Source: Hydrogenophaga sp. (GTDB lineage Bacteria; Pseudomonadota; Gammaproteobacteria; Burkholderiales; Burkholderiaceae_C). From it: a stretch of DNA of 64,000 nt. The DNA lies in NCBI RefSeq assembly GCF_030656115.1, contig NZ_JAUSOO010000061.1, positions 1-64,000 of the forward strand. The letters run 5' to 3'. Below, piece by piece: positions 9,333 to 20,237 of this stretch. The notes under the pieces were generated by a model, which was given only the letters and a program-made list of their open reading frames with translations, did not search any database and was not told where the DNA came from. How positions within the stretch are numbered: position 1 is the stretch's first letter; each line of letters begins with the position of its first letter. The position numbers were made by a program, and so were the translations under genes.

Positions 9333-9370
9333 GGGGGGTGTCCTGTGTGGGTTGGCCGCTTATTCGCTGC

Positions 9371-9787
9371 TTATTCGCTGCTTTTGGCCTGGTGTTCCAG
9401 CGAGGCCGAGTTCATGCAGTAGCGCAGGCCGGTGGGGGCGGGGCCGTCTTCAAACACGTGGCCCAGGTGCGCACCGCACTGGCTGCACACGGTTTCTACC
9501 CGGGTCATGCCCAGGCTGCGGTCGGTGATTTCGGTGATGGCGCCGGGAATGGCCTGGGAAAAACTGGGCCAGCCACAACCGGCGTCGAACTTGGTGTCGG
9601 CGTCAAACAGGGGGTTGCCGCAGCAGATGCAGTGGTAACTGCCGTCGGCCCAGACCTGTTCGAATTTGCCGGTGAAGGGCCGTTCGGTGGCGGCGTGGCG
9701 GGTGACTTCAAACGCGTGGCGCTCGGCGCCTTTGCTGGCCAGCAGGTCGCGCCATTCGGCTTCGGTTTTTTGAATGGGGTAGGTCAT
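9371..9787 (-). CDS. msrB: Peptide-methionine (R)-S-oxide reductase
   Basis: A 138-residue MsrB that reduces methionine-R-sulfoxide in proteins. Zinc-binding pairs CICC near residue 53 and CSQC near 102 are present, and the catalytic region [13 protein letters not shown] at about 120-132 carries the active cysteine followed by N. The GWPSF motif is intact. The ATG at 9787 has a strong TGAGGAG ribosome site, so the in-frame upstream extension is not used. The stop codon lies in an 11-base tandem repeat (TTATTCGCTGC, 9360-9381). selO lies 66 bases upstream, making a redox-repair pair. Confidence 0.96.
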   Translation of the reverse strand: MTYPIQKTEAEWRDLLASKGAERHAFEVTRHAATERPFTGKFEQVWADGSYHCICCGNPLFDADTKFDAGCGWPSFSQAIPGAITEITDRSLGMTRVETVCSQCGAHLGHVFEDGPAPTGLRYCMNSASLEHQAKSSE

Positions 9788-9853
9788 ATCAATCTCCTCA
9801 GGGGCACCGGTACGGGCGTTCAAGCGGTCGCGCACCGGCAGGGTTGGGTCGTT

Positions 9854-11374
9854 TCAGGACGAGCAGCTGATTTCAATGTGAGTGGCCCATTCTGGCGGAA
9901 AGTCGGACAGGTCGTCGCAGCCGGGCAGGGCGTCAAACGGTTGTTCCAGCGCCGCCTGCAAACGCTGCAGGCGAGAAAAGTCGCCCTCGCGGGCGCGCTG
10001 AATGGCGATTTCACCCAGGTGGTTGCGCAGCACCACCTGCGGGTTGGTGCGCAGCATGCTGGCTTGGGTGGCCAGCGGGTCAAAGCCGGGCTGGCTTTGC
10101 AGCCGGGTGCGCCAGGCTTGCGCCCAGGCATCGAAAGCGTCACGCTGCAAAAACAGGTCGCGCACGGGCTCCAGGGCGCGGCGCGCGTCGGCTTCTGCCG
10201 CACCCGGTGCCGCAAAGTCCGCCACCGCGTGGCTCAGGCGGCGCCAGGCGATCGTGAAGTCCACCGCGTCTTTCGCCATGAGTTGCATGAATTGCTCGGT
10301 CAGCGCTTCGTCACCGGGGAGCAACTGGGCCAGGCCCAGCTTGGCGCCCATGCGCTGCTGCAAGGCCGCCGGGAACACGGTTTTGAAGGGTTCCAGGGCG
10401 TCCAGCGCCTGTTGCTGCTCGTCCATCAGAGGCAGCAGCGCCTGGCCCAGGCAAAACAGGTTCCAGTAGGCGATGTTGGGCTGGCGGTGGTAGGCGTAGC
10501 GCCCACCGCTGTCGGTGTGGTTACAGATGTGGGCCGGGTTGAAGGCGTCCATGAACTGGAACGGACCGTAGTCGATGGTCAGTCCCAGGATGCTCATGTT
10601 GTCGGTGTTCATCACGCCGTGGCAAAAGCCCACCGCCTGCCACTGCGCCACCATGTGGGCGGTGCGCTCGCTCACGGCTTCGAGCAGGTGGGCGTAGGGG
10701 TTGCCTGCGCGCTCGCGGCAGTGTGGGTAGAAATGGTCGATCACGAAATCGGCCAGCTGGCGCAGCTGCGCGTGCTGGCCGCTGTGTGAAAAATGCTCGA
10801 AATGGCCGAATCGGATGAAGCTGGGTGCGGTGCGCGTGACCACGGCGGCGGTCTCGATCTCTTCACGGCGCACCGGTGCATCCGACCCGGTGATGCACAG
10901 CGCCCGGCTGGTGGGAATGCCCAGCGCGTGCATGGCCTCGCTGCACAAAAACTCGCGTATGGAACTGCGCAGCACGGCGCGGCCGTCGCCCATGCGGGAA
11001 TAGGGCGTGAGCCCGGCGCCCTTGAGCTGTACCTCCCGCGGGCCCTGCGGCGTGGCCAGTTCGCCCAGCAAAATGGCGCGGCCGTCGCCCAGCTGGCCAG
11101 CCCAGTGGCCAAACTGGTGACCGCTGTACACGCTGGCCAGCGGGCGCATGCCGGGCAACAGCTGGTTGCCGGTGAAGGCGTGCAGGGCTTCTTCGCTCTG
11201 CAGCCAGGCGGGGTCCAGGCCCAGTTCGTGCGCCAGGGCCTGGCTGGTGCCGACCCAGTAAGGCGCGGGCAGCGGGGTGGGGCGCAGTTCGGTGTGAAAG
11301 TCGGGGCCGAGTTCGGCGAAGCGGTGGGACCAGCGGCTGGGGAGGTCGGCAAATGGAGCGTGCATGGATTTCAT
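9854..11374 (-). CDS. selO: Protein adenylyltransferase SelO (pseudokinase-fold AMPylator)
   Basis: About 506 residues. SelO has an inverted kinase-like ATP site and transfers AMP to Ser, Thr or Tyr of target proteins during oxidative stress. Recognisable family blocks are [23 protein letters not shown] near residues 85-107 (broken here by spacing), the [33 protein letters not shown] region near 115-150, the [32 protein letters not shown] catalytic region at about 245-275, and a short tail ending ISCSS that may form the regulatory disulfide. Each longer block is contiguous in the protein. Starts at 11374 and 11365 are both possible. It is co-directional with msrB. Confidence 0.95.
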   Translation of the reverse strand: MKSMHAPFADLPSRWSHRFAELGPDFHTELRPTPLPAPYWVGTSQALAHELGLDPAWLQSEEALHAFTGNQLLPGMRPLASVYSGHQFGHWAGQLGDGRAILLGELATPQGPREVQLKGAGLTPYSRMGDGRAVLRSSIREFLCSEAMHALGIPTSRALCITGSDAPVRREEIETAAVVTRTAPSFIRFGHFEHFSHSGQHAQLRQLADFVIDHFYPHCRERAGNPYAHLLEAVSERTAHMVAQWQAVGFCHGVMNTDNMSILGLTIDYGPFQFMDAFNPAHICNHTDSGGRYAYHRQPNIAYWNLFCLGQALLPLMDEQQQALDALEPFKTVFPAALQQRMGAKLGLAQLLPGDEALTEQFMQLMAKDAVDFTIAWRRLSHAVADFAAPGAAEADARRALEPVRDLFLQRDAFDAWAQAWRTRLQSQPGFDPLATQASMLRTNPQVVLRNHLGEIAIQRAREGDFSRLQRLQAALEQPFDALPGCDDLSDFPPEWATHIEISCSS

Positions 11375-11454
11375 TGTCCCCGAGACGACTTGAGCCCACA
11401 CGCGGGCGGGCTATCCGGGGCAACCCGGGTGCAGCCTGCCGGCCAGCTGCGGCA

Positions 11455-11472
11455 TGATACGAACGATTGTTC
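11455..11472 (+). promoter_or_regulatory. Predicted -10 box and adjacent palindromic operator for the acyl-CoA ligase gene
   Basis: TGATAC at 11455-11460 could be a -10 box. It is followed directly by GAACGATTGTTC (11461-11472), a palindrome matching at 10 of 12 positions, then CTTTTTTT-type sequence. A related motif GCACGACCGTTC plus T-run lies at 20186-20197, directly after a predicted -10 box of the fadJ-like gene. The form resembles TetR-family operators; a beta-oxidation repressor is inferred. Confidence 0.45.
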
Positions 11473-11607
11473 TTTTTTTACAGGACATGCGCAAAACCGC
11501 CTGGGTGTTGTTCCTTCGCCTTGCCGCACAGCTTGTGTTGCCGGCGGCTCCCAGCCCTGACCGTTTTGCACAAGTCTTTTTTTAGTTTGCCACCCAAGGA
11601 GAACCCC

Positions 11608-13251
<1,644 letters not shown>

Positions 13252-13285
13252 GCCGACCTCGCGCGCTTGGGTCGACAATGGGTCC

Positions 13286-14623
13286 ATGACGAAACCGCCG
13301 CCGTTTTCGCACCCGCAAGCCCAACCGGCCGCCCAAACCGCCGTGGCGCGGCACACGGTGCGACCGCCGCGGCGCCGCTGGTTGGGTGCGCTGTGCTCGG
13401 GTGCGTTGGTGTTGTTCGCCGCCTGGGACGCGCAAGCGGCCAACCCGCTGCCCTTGCAGGGCCAGACGGTGCGCATTGCCTTCATCGATCCGCTGTCGGG
13501 GCCGGCGGCCGACATTGGCCGCAACAGCCTGCGCAGCTGGCAGTTCATGGCAGAGCACAAAAGCGGTGCCGCCAACCCGGCGGGTGTGCGCTTTGTGGTG
13601 GCTGGGTTTGACAACAAAGGCTCACCGCAGGAAAGCCTGAACGCGCTCAAGGCCGCCATCGACCAGGGATTTCGGTACATCGTGCAAGGCAACGGCTCGG
13701 GTGTGGCCGCGGCGCTCTCCAGCGCCATCGCTCGGCACAACCTGCGCAGCCCCGAACGCGCTGTGCTCTACATCAACTACGCGGCCATGGACCCGGAGTT
13801 GACCAACGAAAAATGCAATTTCTGGCATTTCCGTATCGACTCCGACACCGCCATGAAAATGCGCGCCATGACCGGTTTCATGGCTGCGCAACCCGAGCTG
13901 CGTCGGGTCTACCTGCTCAACCAGAACTATGCGCACGGGCAGCAGTTTTCGCGTTATTTCCGCGAAACCATGGCGCAACAGCGCTCCGACGTGCAGATCG
14001 TCGGTGACAGCCTGCACCCGCCTTTTCAAGGCCACGATTTCACCGCCGATGTGCGCAATATCCAGGCCTCGGGTGCCCAGGCATTGGCCACGGGCAACTG
14101 GGGCGCTGACCTGCGCGACCTGGTGAAAGCGCTGCACAAGCAGGGCGTTTATCTGCCCATCTACGCGTATTACCCGGCACTCAAGGGCGTGCCCGCGGTG
14201 TTGGCCGATACCGCCGGGCGCATGCCGGTGTACCAGGTGGCCCACAACCACAGCAACCAGCCAGGCCCGATTCATGCGCTGGCCGCCGCTTTTCGCCAAC
14301 AGCACGGTGAAGATCTGACGATTTACGCCAGCTACGACGGCATCGAAATGCTGAGCCACGCCATGGCGCACGTGGGCTCCACCAACCCCGCGCAGGTGGC
14401 GGGGCGTCTGAGCGGCATGATTTTCAAAGGCTTCAACGGACCTGTGCAGATGCGTGCTGACGACCACCAGCTGCTCAAAGGTCTCTATGTGTCGCGGTGG
14501 CAAAAAGTGGATGCCACCTACCCCCGAAGCGCCGAGGAAACGGGCTATACCTTCGCCCCCGTGCAGTACATGGACGCGACCCAGATCAGTGGTCCCACAC
14601 GCTGCCAGATGCAGCGCCCCTGA
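13286..14623 (+). CDS. Branched-chain-type ABC transporter substrate-binding protein, first paralogue
   Basis: A 445-residue periplasmic type-I binding protein of the LivK-like superfamily. A long basic start (RRRW) leads into a signal peptide with cleavage near residue 52. The mature part opens VRIAFIDPLSGPAADIGRNSL, the usual ligand-binding start, and ends with SGPTRCQMQRP. It is clearly related to the next gene across its whole length (QGNGSGVA, NYAAMDPELTNEKCNFWHFR, GNWGADL). The basic amino terminus is longer than usual, and no clear ribosome site precedes the ATG. Two receptors for one importer could widen the ligand range. Confidence 0.9.
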   Translation: MTKPPPFSHPQAQPAAQTAVARHTVRPPRRRWLGALCSGALVLFAAWDAQAANPLPLQGQTVRIAFIDPLSGPAADIGRNSLRSWQFMAEHKSGAANPAGVRFVVAGFDNKGSPQESLNALKAAIDQGFRYIVQGNGSGVAAALSSAIARHNLRSPERAVLYINYAAMDPELTNEKCNFWHFRIDSDTAMKMRAMTGFMAAQPELRRVYLLNQNYAHGQQFSRYFRETMAQQRSDVQIVGDSLHPPFQGHDFTADVRNIQASGAQALATGNWGADLRDLVKALHKQGVYLPIYAYYPALKGVPAVLADTAGRMPVYQVAHNHSNQPGPIHALAAAFRQQHGEDLTIYASYDGIEMLSHAMAHVGSTNPAQVAGRLSGMIFKGFNGPVQMRADDHQLLKGLYVSRWQKVDATYPRSAEETGYTFAPVQYMDATQISGPTRCQMQRP

Positions 14624-14773
14624 AGCGCCCAACGGGTGCTCCGAATGTATGCAAATGCTACGGTTGTGCTAGCGCACAGTCACTTGCGCGATAGCGTCTA
14701 GGGGCAATCCCTGAGCGCTACCCCACACCAAAAAGGTACGCTGAGGTTTTCCTCACCACCCAGGAGACCGTCC

Positions 14774-16003
14774 ATGAATTTCGCTCTTAAATCGATAGCC
14801 GTTGCCGCGCTGTCCCTCACGCTGTCCAGTGCGTTCGCCCAGAAGGGCGAGACGGTCAAGATCGGCTGGATCGATCCCCAGACGGGCCTGATGGGTCCGG
14901 TGGGCAACAACCAACTCAAGAGCTGGCAGTTCTTTGCTGAAAAGTACTCACAAAACAACCCCGCCGGCGTGAAGTTCGAGGTCGTGGGTTTTGACAACAA
15001 GCTCAGCCCCGCCGAGAGCCTGACGGCCATGCAGGCGGCCATTGACCAGGGCGTGCGTTACCTGGCCCAGGGCAACGGCTCGTCGGTGGCCGGCGCCCTG
15101 ATCGACGCGGTGAACCGCCACAACGCGCGCAACCCCGGCAAAGAAGTGATCTTTCTGAACTACGCGGCGGTGGACCCCGACTTCACCAACAGCAAGTGCA
15201 GCTACTGGCACTTCCGCTTCGACGCCGACACGTCCATGAAGATGGAAGCCCTGACCACCTACATGAAGGACAAGTCGGACGTCAAGAAGGTCTACTTGTT
15301 CAATCAGAACTATTCGCACGGTCACCAGGTGGCGAAGTTTGCGAAGGAAAACCTTAACCGCAAGCGCCCCGACATCCAGATCGTGGGTGAAGAACTGCAC
15401 CCCTTGGCCCAGGTGCGCGACTTCGCCCCCTACATTGCCAAGATCAAGGCTTCGGGTGCGGACACCGTGATCACCGGCAACTGGGGCTCCGACCTGGCGC
15501 TGCTGGTCAAGGCGGCCAACGAAGGCGGCTACGACGGCAAGTTCTACACCTATTACACGGGCGTGACCGGCACCCCCACCGCGTTGGGCAAGGGCGGCGA
15601 AGGCCGCGTGTACCAGGTGGCCTACAACCACTACAACATGGGCGAGCCCATGAAGACCTGGATGGCCGAGTTCAACCAGCGCTTCAAGGACGACATGTAC
15701 ACCGCGGCGATTCCCAACGTCTACGCGGCGCTGGGTGATGCCATGGCCAAGGCCAAGTCGACCGATCCGGTCAAGGTGGCGGCCGCGCTGTCGGGCCTCA
15801 AGTTCAAGGGCTTCAACGGCGAGGTCGAAATCCGCAAGCTGGACCACCAGCTGCAGCAGCCGCTGTACATCACGCGCTGGCAAAAGACCGATGCCAAGCA
15901 CCCCTACAGCCCCGAAAACACCGGCATGACGCTGATGCCTGTGCAGGAATACCCGGCCTATGTGGCCAGCACCCCCACCAGCTGCCAGATGAAGCGTCCC
16001 TGA
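14774..16003 (+). CDS. Branched-chain-type ABC transporter substrate-binding protein, second paralogue
   Basis: A 409-residue periplasmic receptor with a clean signal peptide (MNFALKSIAVAALSLTLSSAFA|Q). The mature protein begins with VKIGWIDPQTGLMGPVG and shares blocks with the preceding gene, including NYAAVDPDFTNSKCSYWHFR and GNWGSDLALLVKA. A GGAG ribosome site lies upstream. A strong hairpin at 16024-16055 follows, before the permease genes, which fits a receptor made in excess over the membrane parts. The substrate is not defined by sequence; the neighbouring ligase and beta-oxidation genes point to a carboxylic acid rather than leucine. Confidence 0.93.
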   Translation: MNFALKSIAVAALSLTLSSAFAQKGETVKIGWIDPQTGLMGPVGNNQLKSWQFFAEKYSQNNPAGVKFEVVGFDNKLSPAESLTAMQAAIDQGVRYLAQGNGSSVAGALIDAVNRHNARNPGKEVIFLNYAAVDPDFTNSKCSYWHFRFDADTSMKMEALTTYMKDKSDVKKVYLFNQNYSHGHQVAKFAKENLNRKRPDIQIVGEELHPLAQVRDFAPYIAKIKASGADTVITGNWGSDLALLVKAANEGGYDGKFYTYYTGVTGTPTALGKGGEGRVYQVAYNHYNMGEPMKTWMAEFNQRFKDDMYTAAIPNVYAALGDAMAKAKSTDPVKVAAALSGLKFKGFNGEVEIRKLDHQLQQPLYITRWQKTDAKHPYSPENTGMTLMPVQEYPAYVASTPTSCQMKRP

Positions 16004-16023
16004 TTCCCGGGTGTGACCCCTTG

Positions 16024-16055
16024 CCTTCGGGCCGCGAGCACATGCGGCCCGAAGG
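16024..16055 (+). promoter_or_regulatory. Intercistronic stem-loop between receptor and permease genes
   Basis: A perfect 12-base stem, CCTTCGGGCCGC with GCGGCCCGAAGG, closes an eight-base loop. No T-run follows, so it is not a classical terminator. Such hairpins often protect the 3' end of abundant binding-protein transcripts and lower expression of downstream permease genes. Confidence 0.7.
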
Positions 16056-16158
16056 TATGCTGTCCGGCTGATTCGTCAAGCGGTCCACCTGCGGGGTGAC
16101 TGCCGCTCATTTCATAGTTCTCATGGGCCTTCGGCACAGGCCCGGAAAGTCGCACTCC

Positions 16159-17184
16159 ATGGAGTTCTTCATCATCTCCATGCTCAACGGGTTGAGCTAT
16201 GGGCTCCTGCTGTTCATGCTGAGTTCGGGCCTGACCCTGATCTTCAGCATGATGGGCGTTCTCAATTTCGCCCACGCCAGCTTTTACATGCTGGGCGCCT
16301 ACATCGGTTATTCGATCGGGCAGGTGGTGGGCTTCTGGCCGGCGCTGCTGATCGCACCGCTCGCCGTGGGCATGCTGGGCGCTTTGTTTGAGCGGCTCAG
16401 CCTGCGCAAGGTGCACAAGTTCGGGCATGTGCCCGAGCTGCTCGTCACCTTCGGCCTGTCCTACATCATTCTCGAACTGGTGCAGCTGGTGTGGGGCCGC
16501 ACGGCGGTGCAGTTCCGTCCGCCCGAAGTGCTGCAGGGCTCGGCGCTCACGCTGGTGAGCCACGCCACCGACGGCCTGAGCCTGGTCTGGGGCCGGGCGC
16601 CGGCCGAGATGTGCGGCGCAGCGGTTCAGACCATCTGCTCGCCATTCCCCGCCACCCGTGCGTTCATGATGTTGGTCGCCGTCGTGATGCTGGCCAGCGT
16701 CTGGCTGCTGCTCACCCGCACCCGCGTGGGGCTGGTGATTCAGGCCGCACTCACCCACCCCGAAACGGTGGAGACCCTGGGCCACAACGTGCCGCGTGTG
16801 TTCATGCTGGTGTTCGGCGCCGGTACCGGGCTGGCCGGGCTGGCCGGCCTCATTGGCGGCAGCACCTGCGTGACCGAGCCGGCCATGGCCGCCACGCTGG
16901 GTTCGCTCATTTTTGTGGTGGTGGTGGTGGGCGGTCTGGGGTCGCTTTCCGGCGCCTTTCTCGCGTCGATCATCATTGGCGTGGTGCAAACCTTTGCTGT
17001 GGCGCTGGACCATTCGCTGATTGGCCTGTTCCAGGGCATGGGGCTGCAGCTGTCTGACGCCTGGCAAGACAACTCGGTGCTCAAGCTCACCATCTCGCAG
17101 GTGGCGCCCATCCTGCCTTATCTGTTCCTTGTCCTGGTGCTGATCTTCCGGCCCAAGGGCCTGTTGGGCACCCGGGAGACCTGA
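16159..17184 (+). CDS. Branched-chain-type ABC transporter permease (LivH-like)
   Basis: A 341-residue inner-membrane permease with about eight helices. It begins MEFFIISMLNGLSYGLLLFML, matching the family opening. The LNFAHASFYMLGAYIGY motif near residues 36-52 and the GGLGSLSGAFLASIIIG loop near 260-276, which contacts the ATPase, are present. The ATG at 16159 is preferred because the upstream 21 codons do not resemble the family. It is followed after four bases by the LivM-like gene. Confidence 0.93.
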   Translation: MEFFIISMLNGLSYGLLLFMLSSGLTLIFSMMGVLNFAHASFYMLGAYIGYSIGQVVGFWPALLIAPLAVGMLGALFERLSLRKVHKFGHVPELLVTFGLSYIILELVQLVWGRTAVQFRPPEVLQGSALTLVSHATDGLSLVWGRAPAEMCGAAVQTICSPFPATRAFMMLVAVVMLASVWLLLTRTRVGLVIQAALTHPETVETLGHNVPRVFMLVFGAGTGLAGLAGLIGGSTCVTEPAMAATLGSLIFVVVVVGGLGSLSGAFLASIIIGVVQTFAVALDHSLIGLFQGMGLQLSDAWQDNSVLKLTISQVAPILPYLFLVLVLIFRPKGLLGTRET

Positions 17185-17188
17185 CACC

Positions 17189-18481
17189 ATGGCATCCACT
17201 CACTACAGTTTCAAACCCTACAACGTCGGCCGTTGGGTGATCTGGTCGCTCTTTGCGCTGGTTCTCCTGTTCGCGCCCAAGGTGTTCACCAGCAACCTGT
17301 CGGTGTCCATGCTGGCGCAGATGGGCATCGCGATCATTGCCTGCCTGTCCTACAACATGCTGCTGGGGCAGGGCGGCATGCTCAGCTTCGGGCATGCGGT
17401 GTACACCGGGCTGGGTTCCTACATGGCCATCCATGCCCTGCTCCGGGTGTCCGAAGGGGCGCTTTCGCTGCCGGTGAGCATGGTGCCCCTGGTGGGCGGA
17501 CTGGCGGGCCTGTTTTTTGGCATTTTGTTTGGGTATGTCACCACCAAAAAAGCCGGTACCACGTTCGCCATGATCACCCTGGGCATGGGCGAACTGGTGT
17601 TTGCCATGTCGCTCATGTTCTCGGAATTTTTCGGTGGCGAAGCCGGCGTCACAGCCGACCGCATGGTGGGCGATGCGGTCATGGGCATCACCTACGGCCC
17701 GGGCGTGCAGGTGTACTACCTGATTGCGGTCTACACCTTTGTCAGTGTGGCGCTGATGTTTGCCTTCACCCGCACCCCGCTGGGCCGCATTCTCAATGCC
17801 GTGCGCGACAACCCCGAGCGCGTCGAGTTCATTGGCTACAACACCCAGATGGTGCGTTATCTGGCGTTCATCATTGCCGGCTTCTTTGCGGGTATTTCCG
17901 GTGGTTTGGCCGCGATCCAGTTCGAAATCGTCACCGCCGAGGTGGTGGGACCGATCCGGTCGGGTGGTTACCTGCTGTTCACCTTCCTGGGTGGCGCCAC
18001 GTTCTTTTTCGGGCCCATCATCGGCGGCATTCTCATGGTGCTGGCCTTTGTGCTGTTCTCTGAAATCACCAAAGCCTGGCTGCTCTACCTGGGCCTCATC
18101 TTCCTGTTCATGGTCATGTACGCCCCGGGTGGCATTGCCAGCCTGATCATGATGAACCTGCGGGTGGCCGCCTTTGGCCGGCTGCGCGAGCTGTGGGTGA
18201 GCTACCTGGCCCTGGCGCTGACCGCGCTGGTGGTGCTGGCCGGCGCGGGTGCGCTGATCGAAATGGTCTACCACCTGCAGCTCAGCACCGCCATGGGCGA
18301 CACCGTGAAGTTTCTGGGTGTGACCCTGCACACGCACGCGGCCGACAGCTGGTTTGGCGGCGTGTTCGTCATGCTCACCGGCATGGGCCTGTTTGAACTC
18401 ACGCGGCGCATGTTCATGCAGCAGTGGTCGGCCATTCAGACCGACATTGAAAAAGAAATCAAGCGCCGGGAGACCCAATGA
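17189..18481 (+). CDS. Branched-chain-type ABC transporter permease (LivM-like)
   Basis: A 430-residue membrane protein, longer than many LivM proteins by an extra carboxy-terminal segment (about residues 325-430) with two more predicted helices and a charged end (IEKEIKRRETQ). The core shows SYNMLLGQGGMLSFGHAVYTGLGSY near 52-76 in blocks, the RDNPERVEFIGYNTQMVRYLAF coupling helix near 205-226, and LGGATFFFGPIIGG near 267-280. A GGGAGA ribosome site lies upstream. Its stop overlaps the LivG start (ATGA). Confidence 0.93.
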   Translation: MASTHYSFKPYNVGRWVIWSLFALVLLFAPKVFTSNLSVSMLAQMGIAIIACLSYNMLLGQGGMLSFGHAVYTGLGSYMAIHALLRVSEGALSLPVSMVPLVGGLAGLFFGILFGYVTTKKAGTTFAMITLGMGELVFAMSLMFSEFFGGEAGVTADRMVGDAVMGITYGPGVQVYYLIAVYTFVSVALMFAFTRTPLGRILNAVRDNPERVEFIGYNTQMVRYLAFIIAGFFAGISGGLAAIQFEIVTAEVVGPIRSGGYLLFTFLGGATFFFGPIIGGILMVLAFVLFSEITKAWLLYLGLIFLFMVMYAPGGIASLIMMNLRVAAFGRLRELWVSYLALALTALVVLAGAGALIEMVYHLQLSTAMGDTVKFLGVTLHTHAADSWFGGVFVMLTGMGLFELTRRMFMQQWSAIQTDIEKEIKRRETQ

Positions 18482-19329
18482 GCATCCACCGATCCACCCC
18501 TGCCCCGTCCGAGGCTGCGCACTTCGAGCAGTCGATGAGCCACGTCCACGCCGGTGGCTTTGCCCTGGAGCTGCGCGACTTGCGCAAGAATTTCGGTAAA
18601 ACGGAGATCATCCGCGGTGTCGACCTGGCGGTGCGCAGCGGCGAACGCGTGGCCATCATTGGCCCCAACGGCGCCGGCAAATCCACCTTGTTCAACCTGA
18701 TCTCGGGCCGGTTTGCCCCCACCAGCGGCGACGTCCTGCTCGGCGGGCAGCGCGTCAACGGCAAGAAGCCTTTCGAGATCAACCGCATGGGGCTCTCGCG
18801 CAGCTTCCAGATCACCAACATCTTCCCCAAGCTCAGCGTGTTTGAAAATCTGCGCTGCGGCGTGCTCTGGAGCCTGGGTTACAAGTACAGCCTGTTCCGC
18901 TTTCTGGCCGATCTGGACGATGCCAACGCGCGTGCCGAAGAGCTCATGCAGATGATCCGCCTGGACAAGAAGCGCGACGTGCTGGCCATGAACCTCACCT
19001 ACGCCGAACAGCGCGCGCTGGAGATCGGCATCACCATCGCGGGCGGTGCCGGCGTGATCTTGCTCGACGAGCCCACGGCCGGCATGAGCAAGAGCGAGAC
19101 CACCCGCTTCATCGACCTGATCCGCGAGGTGACGGTGGGCAAAACCCTGCTCACGGTGGAGCACGACATGGGCGTGGTGATTGGCCTGGCCGACAAGATT
19201 GCGGTGGTGGTGTACGGCGAGGTGATCGCCTTCGACACGCCCGAGGCGGTGCGGGCGAACCCCAAGGTGCAAGAGGCGTATCTGGGTTCGGTGCTGGCCG
19301 ATGAACAAGCGGCCTCCGTGGGCCACTGA
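18478..19329 (+). CDS. Branched-chain-type ABC transporter ATPase (LivG-like)
   Basis: A 283-residue cytoplasmic ATPase. Walker A is GPNGAGKST at 62-70. The signature-like LTYAEQRALEIG precedes Walker B VILLDEPTAGMS near 193-204, and the switch His lies in TVEHDMGVV near 222. About 28 residues precede the usual start of the domain. It is co-translated with the LivM-like gene through an ATGA overlap. Its canonical Walker A contrasts with that of the LivF-like partner. Confidence 0.94.
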   Translation: MSIHRSTPAPSEAAHFEQSMSHVHAGGFALELRDLRKNFGKTEIIRGVDLAVRSGERVAIIGPNGAGKSTLFNLISGRFAPTSGDVLLGGQRVNGKKPFEINRMGLSRSFQITNIFPKLSVFENLRCGVLWSLGYKYSLFRFLADLDDANARAEELMQMIRLDKKRDVLAMNLTYAEQRALEIGITIAGGAGVILLDEPTAGMSKSETTRFIDLIREVTVGKTLLTVEHDMGVVIGLADKIAVVVYGEVIAFDTPEAVRANPKVQEAYLGSVLADEQAASVGH

Positions 19330-19342
19330 AAAGGCGCGAACC

Positions 19343-20038
19343 ATGCTGAAAATTGAAAACCTTCACGCCTATTACGGCAAAAGCCACGTGCTGCACGGTG
19401 TGTCGTTCGAGGTGGGCAAAGGCGAGATCGTGGCTTTGCTGGGCCGCAACGGTTCGGGCCGCTCCACCACCGCCAAAGCCATCATGGGCCTGGTGGACTG
19501 CACCGGCACCATCGCCTGGAAAGACCAGTCCATTCAGGGCAAAAAACCGTTTGAAATTGCCCATTTGGGCCTGGGCTATGTGCCGGAAAACCGCGACATT
19601 TTTCCCAAGCTCACGGTACACCAAAACCTGCTGCTCGGGCAAAAGGGCAAAGGTCAGGGCTCGCGCTGGAGCTTTGACGACATGTACGCCATTTTTCCCC
19701 GCCTGAAAGAGCGCGAACACACCGAAGCCGGCGTGCTCTCGGGCGGCGAGCAGCAAATGCTCACGCTGTGCCGCACCCTCATGGGCGACCCGGATCTGAT
19801 CATCATTGACGAGCCGACCGAAGGCCTGGCGCCCAAAATCGTGGAGCTGGTGGGGCAGTACCTGCAAACCCTCAAGGCGCGTGGTGTGTCGGTGTTGCTG
19901 ATCGAACAGAAACTCACCATTGCCATGGCCATTTCAGACCGGGCGCTGGTCATGGGCCACGGCAGCATCGTGTTCCAGGGCACGCCGGACAGCCTGCGGG
20001 CCGATCCGTACACGCGCAAGGAATGGCTGGAGGTCTAG
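19343..20038 (+). CDS. Branched-chain-type ABC transporter ATPase (LivF-like) with arginine in Walker A
   Basis: A 231-residue ATPase completing the importer. The Walker A reads GRNGSGRST at 34-42, so the lysine that contacts the ATP phosphates is replaced by arginine (R40). The rest looks functional: signature LSGGEQQML near 134, Walker B LIIIDEPTEGLAP near 153-165, and LLIEQKL with the usual Gln/Leu in place of the switch His. The codon is CGC, a clear Arg. Such a change often weakens hydrolysis, so the LivG-like subunit may carry the active site. The ATG at 19343 fits the family start. Confidence 0.92.
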   Translation: MLKIENLHAYYGKSHVLHGVSFEVGKGEIVALLGRNGSGRSTTAKAIMGLVDCTGTIAWKDQSIQGKKPFEIAHLGLGYVPENRDIFPKLTVHQNLLLGQKGKGQGSRWSFDDMYAIFPRLKEREHTEAGVLSGGEQQMLTLCRTLMGDPDLIIIDEPTEGLAPKIVELVGQYLQTLKARGVSVLLIEQKLTIAMAISDRALVMGHGSIVFQGTPDSLRADPYTRKEWLEV

Positions 20039-20040
20039 AG

Positions 20041-20085
20041 TTCCCCCCGCGCCGCTTCGCGTCACCCCCAAAGGGGGCGAAGCCA
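20041..20085. repeat. Palindromic intergenic repeat, family A copy 2
   Basis: Directly after the LivF-like stop codon comes CCCCCCGCGCCGCTTCGCG followed by TCACCCCCAAAGGGGGCG. It is the reverse-orientation counterpart of the repeat at 8371-8402 and matches 22354-22400. The CCCCC-AAA-GGGGG hairpin could end the transporter transcript. Confidence 0.7.
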
Positions 20086-20156
20086 GTTCCGCGGCATCCT
20101 GCATGGGAGCACGCGCCCCGGCTGCGGCACCGAGACCCGCAGGGGACAAGCGGGCC

Positions 20157-20197
20157 TTGCCGCATTGCACAAACTGCCTAAAATCGCACGACCGTTC
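20157..20197 (+). promoter_or_regulatory. Predicted promoter and operator of the beta-oxidation operon
   Basis: TTGCCG (20157-20162), a 16-base spacer and TAAAAT (20179-20184) form a plausible sigma-70 promoter. GCACGACCGTTC (20186-20197) follows one base later and then a T-run. This imperfect palindrome (8 of 12) is related to GAACGATTGTTC in front of the acyl-CoA ligase gene, also placed directly after a -10 box. A common repressor is inferred. Confidence 0.45.
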
Positions 20198-20237
20198 TTT
20201 TTTTGCCTGTTTTCCCGTATCCAACAGAGGAGATTCC

